A stretch of DNA of 64,000 nucleotides from Linepithema humile (lineage: Eukaryota; Arthropoda; Insecta; Hymenoptera; Formicidae), in contig NC_090134.1 of assembly GCF_040581485.1 (NCBI RefSeq), forward strand, positions 11,895,501-11,959,500. Direction: 5' to 3'. Each line of letters opens with the position of its first letter. The stretch's first letter is position 1. Under the pieces are notes generated by a model that saw only the letters and a list, made by a program, of their open reading frames with translations, searched no databases and was not told the origin of the DNA. A program made the position numbers and the translations under genes. Positions 11,137 to 22,711 of this stretch are shown one piece after another.

Positions 11137-13547
11137 GATATTTATTTTAAGTAAATTATTAGATAATGTTTTTGGCTAAAAGAAATTATTTTATCTTTAT
11201 TAAAAATATTCACATATGTTAAATTAGCACTTTGTTGCAACATTGTAAAATAACTTCATTTTTCTATTAACAATAGCAGATCTGTATTATTTCTAAAATT
11301 GTTAGTTTAATATATGCGAATATTAATAATAAATAGAAAATATTATTTTTTTGGGCAAAAAAATATTATCTAATAATTTACTATGTTAGAAACAAATGTG
11401 AAAAAAAAAAAAAAAAGTTGCACGAAGCAGGTCTCGAACAGGTGATCTCTAATATTCCAGCCACTCGCCTCAGAATTTCTTTTCTGAATCAGAAACGCTT
11501 GTTTTTAACATGCAAGTAGCATGCATTTATCGTCTGTTGTGTCGGCTCGGTGGAAGGGAGACGTTCGCTCTCTTCCATTGGTTGAACGGCCGAGCTCACA
11601 CGGATACGTGACGTAGCGCTTCTGTAAGGTTGTGTGAGGCAGCGGAGCCGGGACCGCTGTGGGAAATATCGCATCACTGCATGAATCAAATGAATTAAAT
11701 GACTCAAATGAATCAAATAACTCCAATGAATCAAATAAAATAAGAAATGATGTAGATCATTTAATTAATTTAAATATTGAAAATGTAGAAAAAAAGAAAA
11801 ATTTTAAATCTTTATTACGTGACTGGGCTGTAATTAACAATGTTAATCATGTAGCATTAAGGGAACTTATTAAAATTCTTCGTAGTCATGAATGCTTTTC
11901 TAATTTACCAGTTGATCCTAGAACTTTATTGAGTACGCCAAAAAACACCGATATCAAAACTGTTTTACCTGGTTTATATTCTCATTTTGGAGCTCGTATT
12001 GCATTAGAGATATATTTTAGAAACTATTATCATAGATTTAATAATATAAATACTATAGATTTGGGAATTAATATCGATGGGTTACCTCTATCAAAATCTT
12101 CAACATCATCATTATGGCCAATCTTAGGATGTGTTTTACCATATAAAAAAGTTTTTATAATTGGTGCATATTATGGCTCTAAGAAACCAACAAACTGTAA
12201 TAAATTTTTACAAAATTTTATTGAAGAAATATCAGACTTAATAAATAATGGAATTTTTCTGTGTGAGAAATTTAACAATATTAAAATTAAACAAATTTTA
12301 TGCGATGCTCCTGCAAAATCTTTTATATTAAATATAAAAGGTCACAATGGTTACTTTAGTTGCACAAAATGTAGAGTTGAAGGTGAATATAGAAACAGAC
12401 GTATTTGTTTTGCAGATATTCATGCTACAAAAAGAACAAATGAGGATTTCTTAAATGAAACAGATGAGAATTTTCATTTAGGCTCTACTAATTTAAAACA
12501 GATACCAGGATTAGATTTTATGGAAAATATTCCTTTAGATTACATGCATTTACTTTGCCTTGGAATTATGAGAAAATGCTTATATATGTGGACAGCTGGT
12601 GACTTAGAAATTCGTTTACAACATCACAAATGTCAAACAATATCAAACAATTTAGAAACTCTTAAACGGACTATACCAGTTGAATTTTGTAGAAAACCAA
12701 GATCTTTGGATTTTTTGAAACAATGGAAAGCAACTGAATATAGGCAAATTTTATTATATACAGGTCCTGTTGTTTTTCAAGGAATACTTCCAAACGATTT
12801 ATATCATTACTTTTTAACACTTCATGTAGCTATTAGAATTTTATGCTGTAAAAGTTTATGTGAGGATTATTTGAATTATGCTGAAGAATTATTAATTCAT
12901 TATGTTAATAGTTTTAAAATTTTGTATGGAGAATACAATGTTTCTCATAATGTTCATGGTTTGATTCATTTATGCGATGATGTTCGAATACATGGCACTT
13001 TAGATTCATTTAGTGCTTTCAAATATGAGAATTTTTTACAAAAAATAAAAAAAAAGAAATTCGCAAAGCTGATAAACCATTACAACAATTACATAGAAGA
13101 TACATGGAAAAAAATAATGCTACATGTAATAAAATTTTGGCACACGAAAAAAGTTCTGATATACAATTACGCAATAAACATTATAATGGTCCACTTATTC
13201 ACGACTGCATAAATCCACAGTATAAAATTATCAGTATTTCACAGTATACAATAAAAGTGGATGACAATGCTAATAATTGTTGTTTTATGAAAGATAAAAG
13301 TATCATAAAAATTGAAAATATTGCATATTGTAACACAAGAAAATGCTTAGTTGCTATCGGCAAAAAATTTATGATTAAGAAAGATTTGTTTCATATTCCA
13401 TGCTTATCATCATTACTTCAAATTTATATAGTTAGTAATTTGTCTGAATTATGTACATGGCCCATATCGGATATCAACAAGAAAATGTTAATAATCCCAC
13501 ACTTAAACGATACATTTGTCGTTGTACCATTATTGCATATTGAATAA

Positions 13548-14669
13548 TTAATAAATGATAATTTATATTAAATGTACATAAATATGTGTTGTATATGATA
13601 TTATATTAATATTACTTAGTATGTATATGTATATGCTATTGCATTATAATATTACTTGGTACATATATTGTAGGGATATTACATGTAATATATTAATTGT
13701 GATAAGTTGAGAAAGAGAGGCGTTTCGACAAAGAAATAAACAATTAGGAAAACACAAGGCTCGGGGAAGCATCCGGACATAATAAAGGCAAAATTATAAA
13801 GGAGAAAAAACGACGAGAGCAAAGTGCAGTCGTTCTCAAGCGTGTTTATAAGGAAAATAAAAAAATAATGTTTTTAATAAAATGATAATTGCCTAATGAT
13901 TAAGGGTTGATTTAAAGATGATTTTTTTAATTGAAAATGTTTATCAATAATACATCTGTAGGAATATAATGTAGGAATATAGTGTTAGAACATAATCTAA
14001 TAAGTATAGGAGAGTTGTGTTTTCGTGGCGATGATCGAGACAATAGCGATCGACCAAAACACGACGTCAAGACGTGTCCGGGCATCGGCGGCCGTTGGCC
14101 GGCAAGACGAGCGAGCGAGAGCAGCTCGCGTGAATCGCCAGAGAAGAGCAGAAAGTCGTTTACCACGGAATAGATCGGTAATCAAGTTGTACATATACTA
14201 TCGTGTGTTAATATATCTATCCTGACATTATTATTTTATTTTATATTAATTGGGAAACCTTTCACCAATTTCCCTTACACATCAATAATTTTCAAGTTAT
14301 AAGTAATTTAAAAAATATTTTTTTTGTAAACTAAACTTTGTGAAGTTAAAAAAGTAACATCATTATATTCTTTAGTTAATTTTAAGTGAAATTTACTTTA
14401 ATAAAATTTGAATTTAAGGCTTAGATACAAAGTTATGTAATGATAAAAACTAGAAGTTTGAAAAAATAATCTTTTATGACATTTTCCATGAAGAAAAATT
14501 GTCTCTAAATTTGTCAAAATAATCTATCTTTCATCATTGGAGTGATTATTACCAGACACTGTGGTACAGGGTAATACATTTACAATTGGCAATATTATTC
14601 GTAATTTATATTAAATGTTATAAATTTCTTCACTATTTTTAGATACTTAAAATACAGGCAACAATCAAA
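13548..14669. other. Spacer between the two genes of element 1, with an LTR-like insert
   Basis: Most of it is AT-rich and featureless. At 13983-14279 a GC-richer block begins TGTTAGAACATAATC and ends CCAATTTCCCTTACA, with TG...CA ends and about 297 bp like a short solo LTR, but I see no TSD. Another compositionally distinct patch at 13700-13860 contains AATAAA-like words. Reading frames in the GC-rich block overlap on both strands and are not convincing. Confidence 0.3.
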
Positions 14670-16899
14670 ATGAATAATAAGTATTACATTGTCGAATTTG
14701 AAGATGGTCTTCAAATTGTACCTAACAATTGGTTTACTTGTAAAAAAAAATCCGCAATATATCGGCCAAATGTAACAAATCAGAAAGAATATGATAAAGC
14801 AGTTGAAAAAATGAAAGATTTTAATAATAATAATTCAACAATAATATCTGTTAAAAGAATATTTACAAGTACAGGTAAGTTAAACTTTTGTTGCGGAAAT
14901 CTTTATTTACAATTTTAAAAGTAATATTTTTAATTGTTATCTTTTTCAGATACTTTTATTAAAGCAAAAGAGAAATTAAAATTAGCCGAAAAATTATCAG
15001 ATTTAAATTCAGATGAAGATACAAAAGTTTTAAAAAATAGAAGAAGATTCTATGCAGCAAAAGTTTTTTCATCATCAAGTAGCGAAGAAGAAATTCAAAA
15101 TCCTATGAAAAAAAGGAAAATAGATACTTATCCATAAGTACTACAAATTTCGAAGAATTCTAAATTACGTCATGAAAATAAAAATAAAGAAAACTTTTCA
15201 TCAGCACAGGAAAATGAAATGCAGCACATGAGTTCTCAATATTCTAATTTTTCTTCAGGTATTTATCACATAAATTAATAAAGATATGTACTATGTTCTG
15301 ACTTTAATACTGTGATTTAGATAAATAGCACAATACTTTTTATAATTATATATATTTTTATTATTACATTTTTTGTTATTTTAGATAATTATCCAAAAGC
15401 ATCCCAAGTGTTAAAAAATTCTACAATACGTCATCAAGTACTCGAAAATAAAGAAAACTTTTCATCAGAAGAAGAAGATAAAATGCTCATGAGTTCACAA
15501 AATTCTAATTTTTCTTCAGGTATTTATCACATAAATTAATAAAGATATCTATTATATTCTGACTTTAATATTTTGATTTAGATAAATAACACGATACTTT
15601 ATATTCACGATTCTTCTTCAGATACTTATATAAAAAGTTAAAATGTTGTGTGTGTGTATGTGTGTGTATAACATCTTAACATATTTAAAAAAAAAATGTC
15701 TAATAAAGATAATTTTAAAACAAATTACTGTTTTAAAAGAAACGAGATAAAAGAATTAAAAAATAGTATTAAACAATTAATTTTTAAGCCACTACCAGGT
15801 GTAAATATCTTTGTTTCTACAAATAAGATGTTATAGCATTACTTATTGGACTACAATCACAAACTTTTATATTATAGATTCACAAAATATTCTTCGGCAA
15901 CTCTCCAATAAAAATATATCTATTGTTTAATCTGGTACTTATTTGAATGTTTTGTTTTTAGAGTTTCATGAATTCAAACGCAATGTATATAGAAACTTTT
16001 CTGTGCTTAAGCAGAAGTTAGATTTTATTATACAAAACCAATTAGATTTTTATGAACAATGGGAACGTAATGAAAATAACAGTACAACACACTTTTCTAC
16101 AGAAAACAATGAAATAAATGTAATGTCACAATTTCCAATAGAAAGTGAGGACGCTTTAAATCAATTAGAAGAGGCTCTCATCGATAATAATTATCGTAAT
16201 AACTTGGTAAAATAAATATAAATATTAATTATATATTATGTACATTAATTTTTTATAAAGTTTTTAAAAAGTTAAATTATTAAATTTTATTAAATTTTAA
16301 AGTTATTTATATATCTGCTTATTTATATGACATCTATCACATTTTTATTCTCTTAGATAAATAAACTTTCAACAATTGGTGGTAAAAATTTAAAGCAGTT
16401 AATTTTAAATATAATAAAACGAATTTTTACAATAATTATTGCGAAAGAGTATAGTTGGTATAGAAAGAAAAACAACAAAAGCTTTTCGGATTTAAAACTT
16501 TGCTCAGTTGTTATCAGTAAGTATATATGTACATACATATACCCACACATACAAACACATAAACACACACTTAAACACATAGATATTTACACTAATAAAC
16601 CTATACATAATGCATATACTATACATATAATACATATATTAGATTTAGTTATTAAATTATAAAAATTAGATTAACTTTCCATCTAATTCATTAAACATCT
16701 GGTTTAAAAAAATTAAAAATATGTTGAGAAGTATATGTTTATATTTATGTTATATAAATGTTTATACGTATTTGTAGGTGCAGTTCAATTAAAATACCCG
16801 CAAGCTACCGAACATGAAATTTCGGAACCAATAAAATCATGGCTTCGTCATGCAAATGAAAAAATAAAAAAACTGTATGCTGCACAATTAAATATTTAA
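14670..16899 (+). pseudogene. DUF4806-type second gene of element 1, multi-exon, probably broken
   Basis: Exon 1 (14670-14874) encodes MNNKYYIVEFEDGLQIVP and ends at a GTAAGT donor. Exon 2 starts at 14950 after TTTTTCAG and encodes an acidic, Ser-rich and Lys-rich segment. An in-frame TAA at 15135-15137 interrupts it, although the frame stays open beyond, up to a GT at 15259. A near-duplicate exon lies at about 15385-15519. Later exons are 15961-16206, 16357-16516 (starts INKLSTIGGKNLKQLI) and 16778-16899 (ends in a WLRHANEKIKKLY stretch). The N-terminal VEFEDG...VP block and the C-terminal GG...WLRHA region fit the DUF4806 pattern known from insect proteins. A role as accessory DNA-binding or regulatory partner of the transposase is inferred only from neighbourhood. 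The stop may be a mutation or may be avoided by splicing. Confidence 0.6.
15125..15610 (+). repeat. Tandem exon-plus-intron duplication, period 261 bp
   Basis: The exon end (AATTCTAATTTTTCTTCAG) and the following intron start (GTATTTATCACATAAATTAATAAAGATAT) occur at 15259 and again at 15520. The coding segments before both donors are recognisably the same (ENKENFSS ... SSQxSNFSS). The copies differ by scattered substitutions, so the duplication is not recent. Confidence 0.8.
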
Positions 16900-17657
16900 T
16901 ACTTTTCTTTATATTTTGTTCATGTATATAATTCATACATAATATTAGCGATTTTATGTACACAATATTATGTATGTAATATTATTCATATTTAGTTATA
17001 ATTTTTAGTAATATTAAGTTTATTAATTTATATTTAACAGTGACTAGTGCAATTTTAAAATGTACAAGACGTATCTTTAGCTTTTGTTTTTATATATACA
17101 AATTTTATTTTTATTGTGACTATTTTTACATTATATAGTAAATAAAAAATTTTTTAAAAATTACATATTTTATAATAAAATGTGCTTTATATGTACTATT
17201 ATTTATATTACTTATACGTACTTTACCTTTTTTGAAATGTGTCTATTTCTTAAAATAATGTAATATAATAGAAGCTTTTATTTTTAGAAATTTTGCTAAT
17301 AATCTTTCCTTTATGCTCATAAAGATACATACATGTCAAATGTCTATATAAAATATTTGAAAAAATATGTATTTTGAAAAAATGTTTCAAAAATTGTTTA
17401 GTTTTAAAGGAGTAATAAAAAGTAGTAATAAAACAATATCTTGATAGTGGTGTCATTAAAGCGAGATTGTCGTAATTTTTTAAAATATAAATAATTAATA
17501 TGAACTTTTTCGAGAGAGAAAGAGAGAAACATTACTTATTAAGATTACTGTTTTATTGCTTTCTTAACTTAAAACTAAACAATTTCTGTTTAAATCTTTT
17601 TAAAAAATATATTTTTTAAAGACATTTTAAATAAATATTTAAAATAAATATTTTTCT
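16900..17657. other. 3' region of element 1, no gene seen
   Basis: Very AT-rich DNA between the second gene and the right subterminal repeats. It contains polyadenylation-like AATAAA words (for example near 17140) and no reading frame with recognisable content. Confidence 0.5.
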
Positions 17658-17794
17658 GGGTGGTATTTATAGTCCGATTTTATATTTAGAATCTTCTTAT
17701 GATTTCATTCAACTAATGAAATAATGTTGCGCAACCATTTTGTTGAATGTTTTAAAATGATTTTGCATATAAGATCGGATTATTAACACCATCC
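17658..17794. repeat. Small MITE, about 137 bp
   Basis: GGGTGGTATTTATAGTCCGAT on the left pairs imperfectly with ATCGGATTATTAACACCATCC on the right. It lies just inside the right end of element 1. Confidence 0.55.
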
Positions 17795-17879
17795 TATATT
17801 CAATAATTTTATTTGGATTTTATCTGGATAAAAAAAGATATCCAGGGGACATTGTTGGGATCTAATTTAATCATATGTA

Positions 17880-18110
17880 GGATATCCCAGAAATATCCCA
17901 GGGATTTATTTTTGGATGTCCTACGGATATCTGAAAAGCGGACATTCGGATATCCCAGGGATTTATTTTTGGATGTCCTACGGATATCTGAAAAGCGGAC
18001 ATTCGGATATCCCACGGATGCCCTACGGATATCCTACGGCTTTGTACAGACATCCCAGGGATATCTGAAAATCCTTTACATTACATCCCACGGACATCCG
18101 TAGGATGAAA
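17880..18110. repeat. Subterminal GGATATCC/GGATGTCC array with a 57-bp tandem unit
   Basis: A 57-bp unit starting GGGATTTATTTTTGGATGTCC repeats at 17901 and 17958, with a degraded third start near 18004. More GGATATCC and GGACATCC words lie on both sides. The period is a multiple of three, so frames stay open and look like proteins, but the same words occur in both orientations at the other end (5850-6010). This indicates a cis-acting array. Confidence 0.75.
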
Positions 18111-18552
18111 TTTTGCTATGTGGGTCCACAGGCTGCTAGTTATTGTCCGCATAAGAAGCAGCTGAAAAACGCTCAGCTTAGCTTTTCTAACGCTTATTAC
18201 TATTGGCAGCTTGTTACCAAGCTCGCGGTGTCGATCGCTGATAGATAGATTTTTGGCGGCTAGCGTCGTCTACGTGCCGGTTGCTGCATGCCGAGTCAGA
18301 GTCCGAGACGAGAGAGTAGCGAGCACGGACGTGCAACGCGAGTGAATCGCGACTAAAGACTTTGTAACGCGAGCGTGCGAATGAATCGGCGTCGAGACTA
18401 ATCGCCGGGTTTTGTGAAAAATAAAGACTTGTGAAACCCACGAGACAGATCTTTCATTTCCAAGCGCGAACCTGCAGCCGGGAACGCGAAAGAACGAACC
18501 GGGAAAAATAAATATTTTCTCTCTGCTACGGGAGATCAAAGGCTCTCGTACA

Positions 18553-20191
18553 ATCTGCATCAAAAACTTTTAATTTTGACAAAAATTTGTCATTAATTGG
18601 TAATTTTTTACTAATTTCCTCGGCAGCTGTTACGTAAAACTGCAAACAATTTTCTCGGACATTTGCAACTAGGTCTACATGTCCGTTTTTTGTCAATTCG
18701 TCTAGGTATTCTTCACATTCTAATCCTAAATTTATTTTGCTTAAAGATTTTTGATTATTTTTTTCAGAAAATTGGATATTATTGCATACGTTTATTAAAC
18801 AGTCGGATTTTAAAAAGTGTTTACAGACTGTAGTTAAAAACTCTACTGCTTTTGATTGTAATAAATGGATTCTTGTTTCCACTGCTTGAATGCATTAAAT
18901 AAATTAAAGAAATACAAAATATGTTTCAAAAATAAGATATATGCTTTGATATCTAACTTTTGCATTATGGTTAATAAATGTTTTCCAGATATTGTTTTTT
19001 CATCTACAACTCTTTCGATCAAAAAATGTTTAATAGCACCCCAAGACTCAAGAAGTTTTTCCACACATGTATGGTGAGAAAGCCAGCGTGTATTGGCCAA
19101 TCTTAAAATTTTGCGGTTTGTTTCCTGAAAATATTCCGTAAATTCTTGAAAAATAGCTAAACGCTTGAGACTACCGTTAATGTAACTTGCGATTTTTTTT
19201 AGAAATTCCTCGCAATATTCGGATATTTTTGTACATGCATTATGCGCAATTAATGCAGCGGAATGGCACGGATATGGAAATGTTAATAAATTTTTACAAA
19301 TTTTTCTAGCTTTGTTTTAAATGATAAATTTTTTCCTATCATGACAGATGCATTGCAACATGACAAGGCAATAATATTTAAAAATGGAATGTTAAAACTA
19401 TACATTTCTGATTTAAATGCATCAAATAATTTTTCTGCGCTACTATTTTTTGCATCAATATTAATTAATTTTATTAACTGTGAGTGAATGTCTAATTTTT
19501 CTGGATCAACATACCGCACAAGAAACGTCATCCATTTTTCATTACAAATATCAGACGTTTCGTCAATAAAAATAGAAAATCTGGTATTTTGAATTATGTT
19601 TACCACACGGTTCATTTCAACCGGACACAACACATTTGAAATAATACTTTTACATTTTGTTCGACTCATAGTCATACTTTTTAATATGTTATAATCTTTT
19701 TTTATTTGTTGAAAAAAACTAAGAATATCTGTTGTCGTTTAATGCGAAATATTTTTATTAGCGATTAATGCGGCAAATCGAATTTCTGTTGATTTTTTTC
19801 GCTCTTCAAATGTCAAATGTGATTCATTATTTGTCACGTTAGTTTCATTCATTTTCTTGGTTTCTGTACTATTTTTTTCAGATATCCTCCTGTGCGCTTT
19901 GGATTCTGAGTGATCATATATGTGCGATCATATATATAAGTCACCAACCATAGTTTTTTTACAAAACGAGCCAAAAAATGAATTTTTATTATGTGACACC
20001 TCGCATAGCCATAGCATAAATTGCTCAATATCTAACCATTGTCGAAATAGATTTTTTTCATGTTTTCTTGTATTTGAACTTACATCGTTATTATTGAATA
20101 ATGTATCATTCAGTGACGTATTTTTTATATGACATGCGGAATTCGCATGACTTGAAACACGAGTATTGCATGAAAAATCTTTATTGCACAT
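18553..20191 (-). pseudogene. hAT transposase, N-terminal and catalytic part (broken)
   Basis: Minus-strand remains of a hAT (DUF4371-type) transposase gene whose 3' end is at 5188-5732. The start MCNKDFSC at 20191 leads to a BED-like segment (CSFCKKTM-like, seen as SFFGSFCKKTMVGD). The RNase H-fold core region is at 19675-19283 (TRFSIFIDETSDICNEKWM). The conserved LANTRWLSHHTCVEKLLESW block is near 19100. The fragment then reaches NDKFLSKLKVFDAD before the LTR junction. At least three frameshifts or stops (near 19927, 19740 and 19283) split it. Homologous proteins normally continue directly into the GGFDENGLKKEW segment found in the other half. Confidence 0.8.
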
Positions 20192-20215
20192 TGTTCTGCT
20201 AGAAGTTGAATTTTT

Positions 20216-22592
20216 TGTTGGGCTCGGCGATCAATGTAAACGGGCCTGACCGCACGAGCCGAGCGGCACGTTTAGGACTTGCGACGGATCAGCGACTGGA
20301 AGAGTCGTTTTTACTCCGTCGACAGGTCAACCGCTCGCTGGTTCCTTTTTGGGTCAAGGAACTGAATCCCTTTTACCCGGAACGGAACCTTCATGCACAA
20401 TTTGAGAGGGGAGGGATGAGGGGGTGACGAACGAGGAGGGTACGGTTAAATGAATAAGAACAAAATTTTAATTTGTTAATGGCTTAACATTTTAATTTAA
20501 TTGGATATTTAATTTTGATACAAAAAAAAACTTAACTCTTAATCACATGTGTGTGTTTATAATTTTGTTTGTGTATTTTTTACAATGGTGATTGTGAGTA
20601 TAAATGTGTGTGAGCGTTATTCCTCAGGGGAGAGGACTAGATTTAGGAAATCAAACCCTGTGAATACAGGGTGAGGAAGATTGGAAGGAGGCTCGATGTA
20701 CACTGTGGTGGTGGTTTCGGAATTGACGGATGTGTTATCGAACTCAGGATTGTTAAGTGGGAATTCCTCCAGTTGAACCTCTACTGGAGGAGAATGGAAA
20801 CGGACAAGCGAAGAGGGTCTGTACCCCAGGAGCTCTTCAAGGATCGGAGAGATAGACCTGGGAGCAGGAAGTGGTCGAGAGTCGAACACGGGGAAGGGTT
20901 TAAGAGGTTCCTGAGGAGATTCCTGAGAAATCGGTTGTAACACAGGTGGTGGGTCGGTTGCGTGTGTGCATGTGTTGTTGTACGGATGTTATCGAATGAC
21001 AAGTGTCGCCTATTTCTAATGGGTCTTACGGAGATCCTCGCCGCGTATCTAATATATAGAGGGAGAACAACGGCTAGACATAGTGCGAATGCTGGTATGT
21101 CTATTCGTGATCGGCTCAGACGATTACTGGAGACGGGTCGTGGTGAATTTTTGGTTCTCACTGATAATAAATAAAAGAAAATTTTAAACCGAATAAAGAC
21201 GGAGCAAATACTAATAATGGAAATACCAGTGAGAGTGAGAGGAATTAGAGAAAAAGGAAGAAAATAATAAAAAAAGAATGAACCAACTCACTCGTTGCAG
21301 AGTAGTCTCGGTTAGTGCTGAGTAGATTCGGTGGTTCCAAGTGGGCGCCCTGCTGAGGGATGGTGCTGTATAGGCGTCGGACTCTTTTTTTGTAAATGTG
21401 TGGGCACCCTGCTGCGGGATGGTTGTATAGGCAATGGACCCTTTATTTGAGACGCACCGCTTGGTCACGGCAAAGTATCGATTGGTGATACTACTCGCGA
21501 CTAGTTTTATCTTTTTAATTCGCGGCTCGAACTACTCGAAAAACTGTTTAAGAACTGAGCAAAAAACTGAGTAAAAACTGGGTAAAGAACTGTGTCTGGA
21601 GCCACCAGAACACGGGTTTTTATCCCCCTTTTTGGGGTGGATCCATTTGGAAAATCTTAGGTTTTTGAGCCGGGGATCGAATAGGAATTAGTTTTGCAAG
21701 AAGATTTTTAGTGTGGGAGAGGATGGCGTCATTTTTAGCTAATAGGATTGGGTTTAAGTAATTAGGTTACTTGAAATAGAGGTAGGAAGAAAGAGGCCCT
21801 AACGAATAAGGAGTAGCGTCGTTTTGGGTCCATATACGATGGTGGTAGGTTTTTGAGGTTGATTAACACTCGGTTGGTGTTAATTAGTATAGGTGGGGTG
21901 CATCTCAGTATCTTAAGATCTGGATGGGCGTAGTCTTTAGACCATACGATGATATGATGGATGGTCTATAGAGGTGCTTGCCCCGATTCCCGGCTTTCGG
22001 ATTAGAGGGTTGAGAATCGGTATATAAGTTCGCAAGGCCTTGGGTCATTGATCTAATAAATTTGACAGTTTACGACTGTCGCGTGCCCTTGGAGTCGCGT
22101 GGAGAGTGCGACTCATGCATCTCGGTTTCCCAGACCTACTAAACATGTGCGCCGTATCATTTGTCGCGCTTTCTCGGCGCGCGACTGCGGTCATTGCCCG
22201 ATCGTTACTCGGTAAAACCCTATCTATTAGCTCGGGTTCCCGTAGGTGGAATCCAAGAATATAGCTAGCTGGTGCAAGTTTTTCATTTTATCTCTTATTC
22301 TGAATGTCTGGAGTCGGCTAAAGACTCTAGCTACCGCAAAGTTTTGACTTTTACGATTTTTTTGGCGACGATGGGCACGCTAAGCGGCCAAGGTATTTTG
22401 AAATATCCATGCCCCTTGTTATTTTTCTCTTTGAGAAGGCTCGAGCTCCTGGTGTCTCGTGAGAAAAACAGCTCTGGCGTTATAATATTCTTTAAGAGTT
22501 TTTGTTGGTCCCGCGTTTACTAGGTCTGGTATTTAATGTTATATCTTATTCAAAAAGAAAAGAATCGTGGAGTCTGATCGAGACGTAACACA
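20216..22592 (-). other. GC-richer LTR-retroelement-like block, unassigned
   Basis: The composition differs sharply from the AT-rich flanks. On the minus strand it begins TGTGTTACGTCTCGATCAGA at 22592, and this start is shared in direct sense by 25082 (TGTTATGTCCTGATAAGACT). A TATA-like GGATAAAAACCC lies at about 21628-21617. A proline-rich minus-strand frame of about 125 codons ends in SPEE at 20617, and a second frame overlaps it at 21161-20781. I recognise neither. It may be a long LTR plus the start of an internal region. Confidence 0.3.
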
Positions 22593-22711
22593 CATAATAC
22601 AATGAAAAAGACTATCATCATTGGATACTTTACGTATCCAAGATGTGTATTTATCATCACTAAGCCAAGCTTCTGAAAAGCTTCTCTTTGGTTTCTTTTC
22701 TTAATTGTTTA

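Larger units (their letters stand above)
8932..11679. mobile_element. hAT foldback element, 2748 bp
   Basis: The termini CAGTGATGCGATATTTCCC are inverted, and CATGAATC is duplicated exactly at 8924-8931 and 11680-11687. The 8-bp TSD and CAGTG start identify the hAT superfamily. The element is an almost perfect palindrome: arms 8932-10119 and 10492-11679 (1188 bp each) around a 372-bp spacer. The spacer resembles the MITE at 24006-24450. The arms contain tRNA-like SINE relics, but no transposase is encoded, so it is non-autonomous. Reading frames in the two arms are mirror copies and not genes. Confidence 0.9.
8636..13547 (+). pseudogene. DYMHL-type transposase of element 1 (interrupted, frameshifted)
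   Basis: This gene encodes the transposase thought to cut and join the ends of element 1. The N-terminus (8636-8931) starts MERYKNKRKR and runs into a low-complexity stretch rich in N, E and S. A hAT foldback then interrupts it, and the frame resumes at 11688 in phase once one TSD copy is discounted. Conserved blocks shared with the element 2 enzyme follow: NIDGLPL, CDAPAKSF with CTKC about 17 residues later, PLDYMHLLCLG, KATEYRQ, and FSAFKYEN. A one-base shift in the A-run at about 13042-13056 moves the last about 165 codons into a second frame, which ends in HIE at 13547. The family is the CACTA/EnSpm-like transposases of animals, by motif recognition. It is probably dead. Confidence 0.8.
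5839..18124 (+). mobile_element. Two-gene CACTA-like DNA transposon, element 1
   Basis: The ends are inverted: CCCACATAGCAAA at 5839 and its complement ending at 18124, with TC on both sides as a 2-bp TSD. Both subterminal regions (5850-6010, 17880-18110) are dense in GGACATCC/GGATGTCC/GGATATCC words, as expected for transposase-binding arrays. Inside are a plus-strand DYMHL-type transposase gene (8636-13547) and a spliced DUF4806-type gene (14670-16899). This is the same order as in element 2 at 34004-42038. Element 1 carries several later insertions: a TA-flanked MITE, small MITEs and a hAT foldback. Frameshifts and a stop mean it can no longer be autonomous. CMC/EnSpm membership is inferred from the transposase type and the 2-bp TSD. 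Confidence 0.75.
5733..18552 (-). mobile_element. Solo LTR in the hAT gene, itself split by a transposon
   Basis: On the minus strand the LTR begins TGTACGAGAGCC at 18552 and ends CCTGAACA at 5733. A 4-bp TSD reads ATCT on the plus strand at 5729-5732 and 18553-18556. The LTR proper is only about 530 bp, in two pieces: 5733-5838 and about 18125-18552. The remainder is the 12.3 kb DNA transposon. TG...CA ends and a short TSD are typical of LTR retrotransposons; the superfamily cannot be decided without an internal region. Confidence 0.7.

Noticed and set aside
17813..18103. 96-codon repetitive frame (DVLRISEKRTFGYP repeats) and its complements
   Set aside because: Open only because the 57-bp unit is a multiple of three; the same words occur in both orientations at the other end of element 1.
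5839..18124. Reading the 12-kb region as a host gene cluster with a transposase nearby
   Set aside because: Inverted ends, 2-bp TSD, subterminal arrays and the same gene order in element 2 show that it is one transposon.
20671..21174. Plus-strand frames overlapping the minus-strand proline-rich frame
   Set aside because: Both strands are open because of composition; neither shows a known domain, so no gene call was made.
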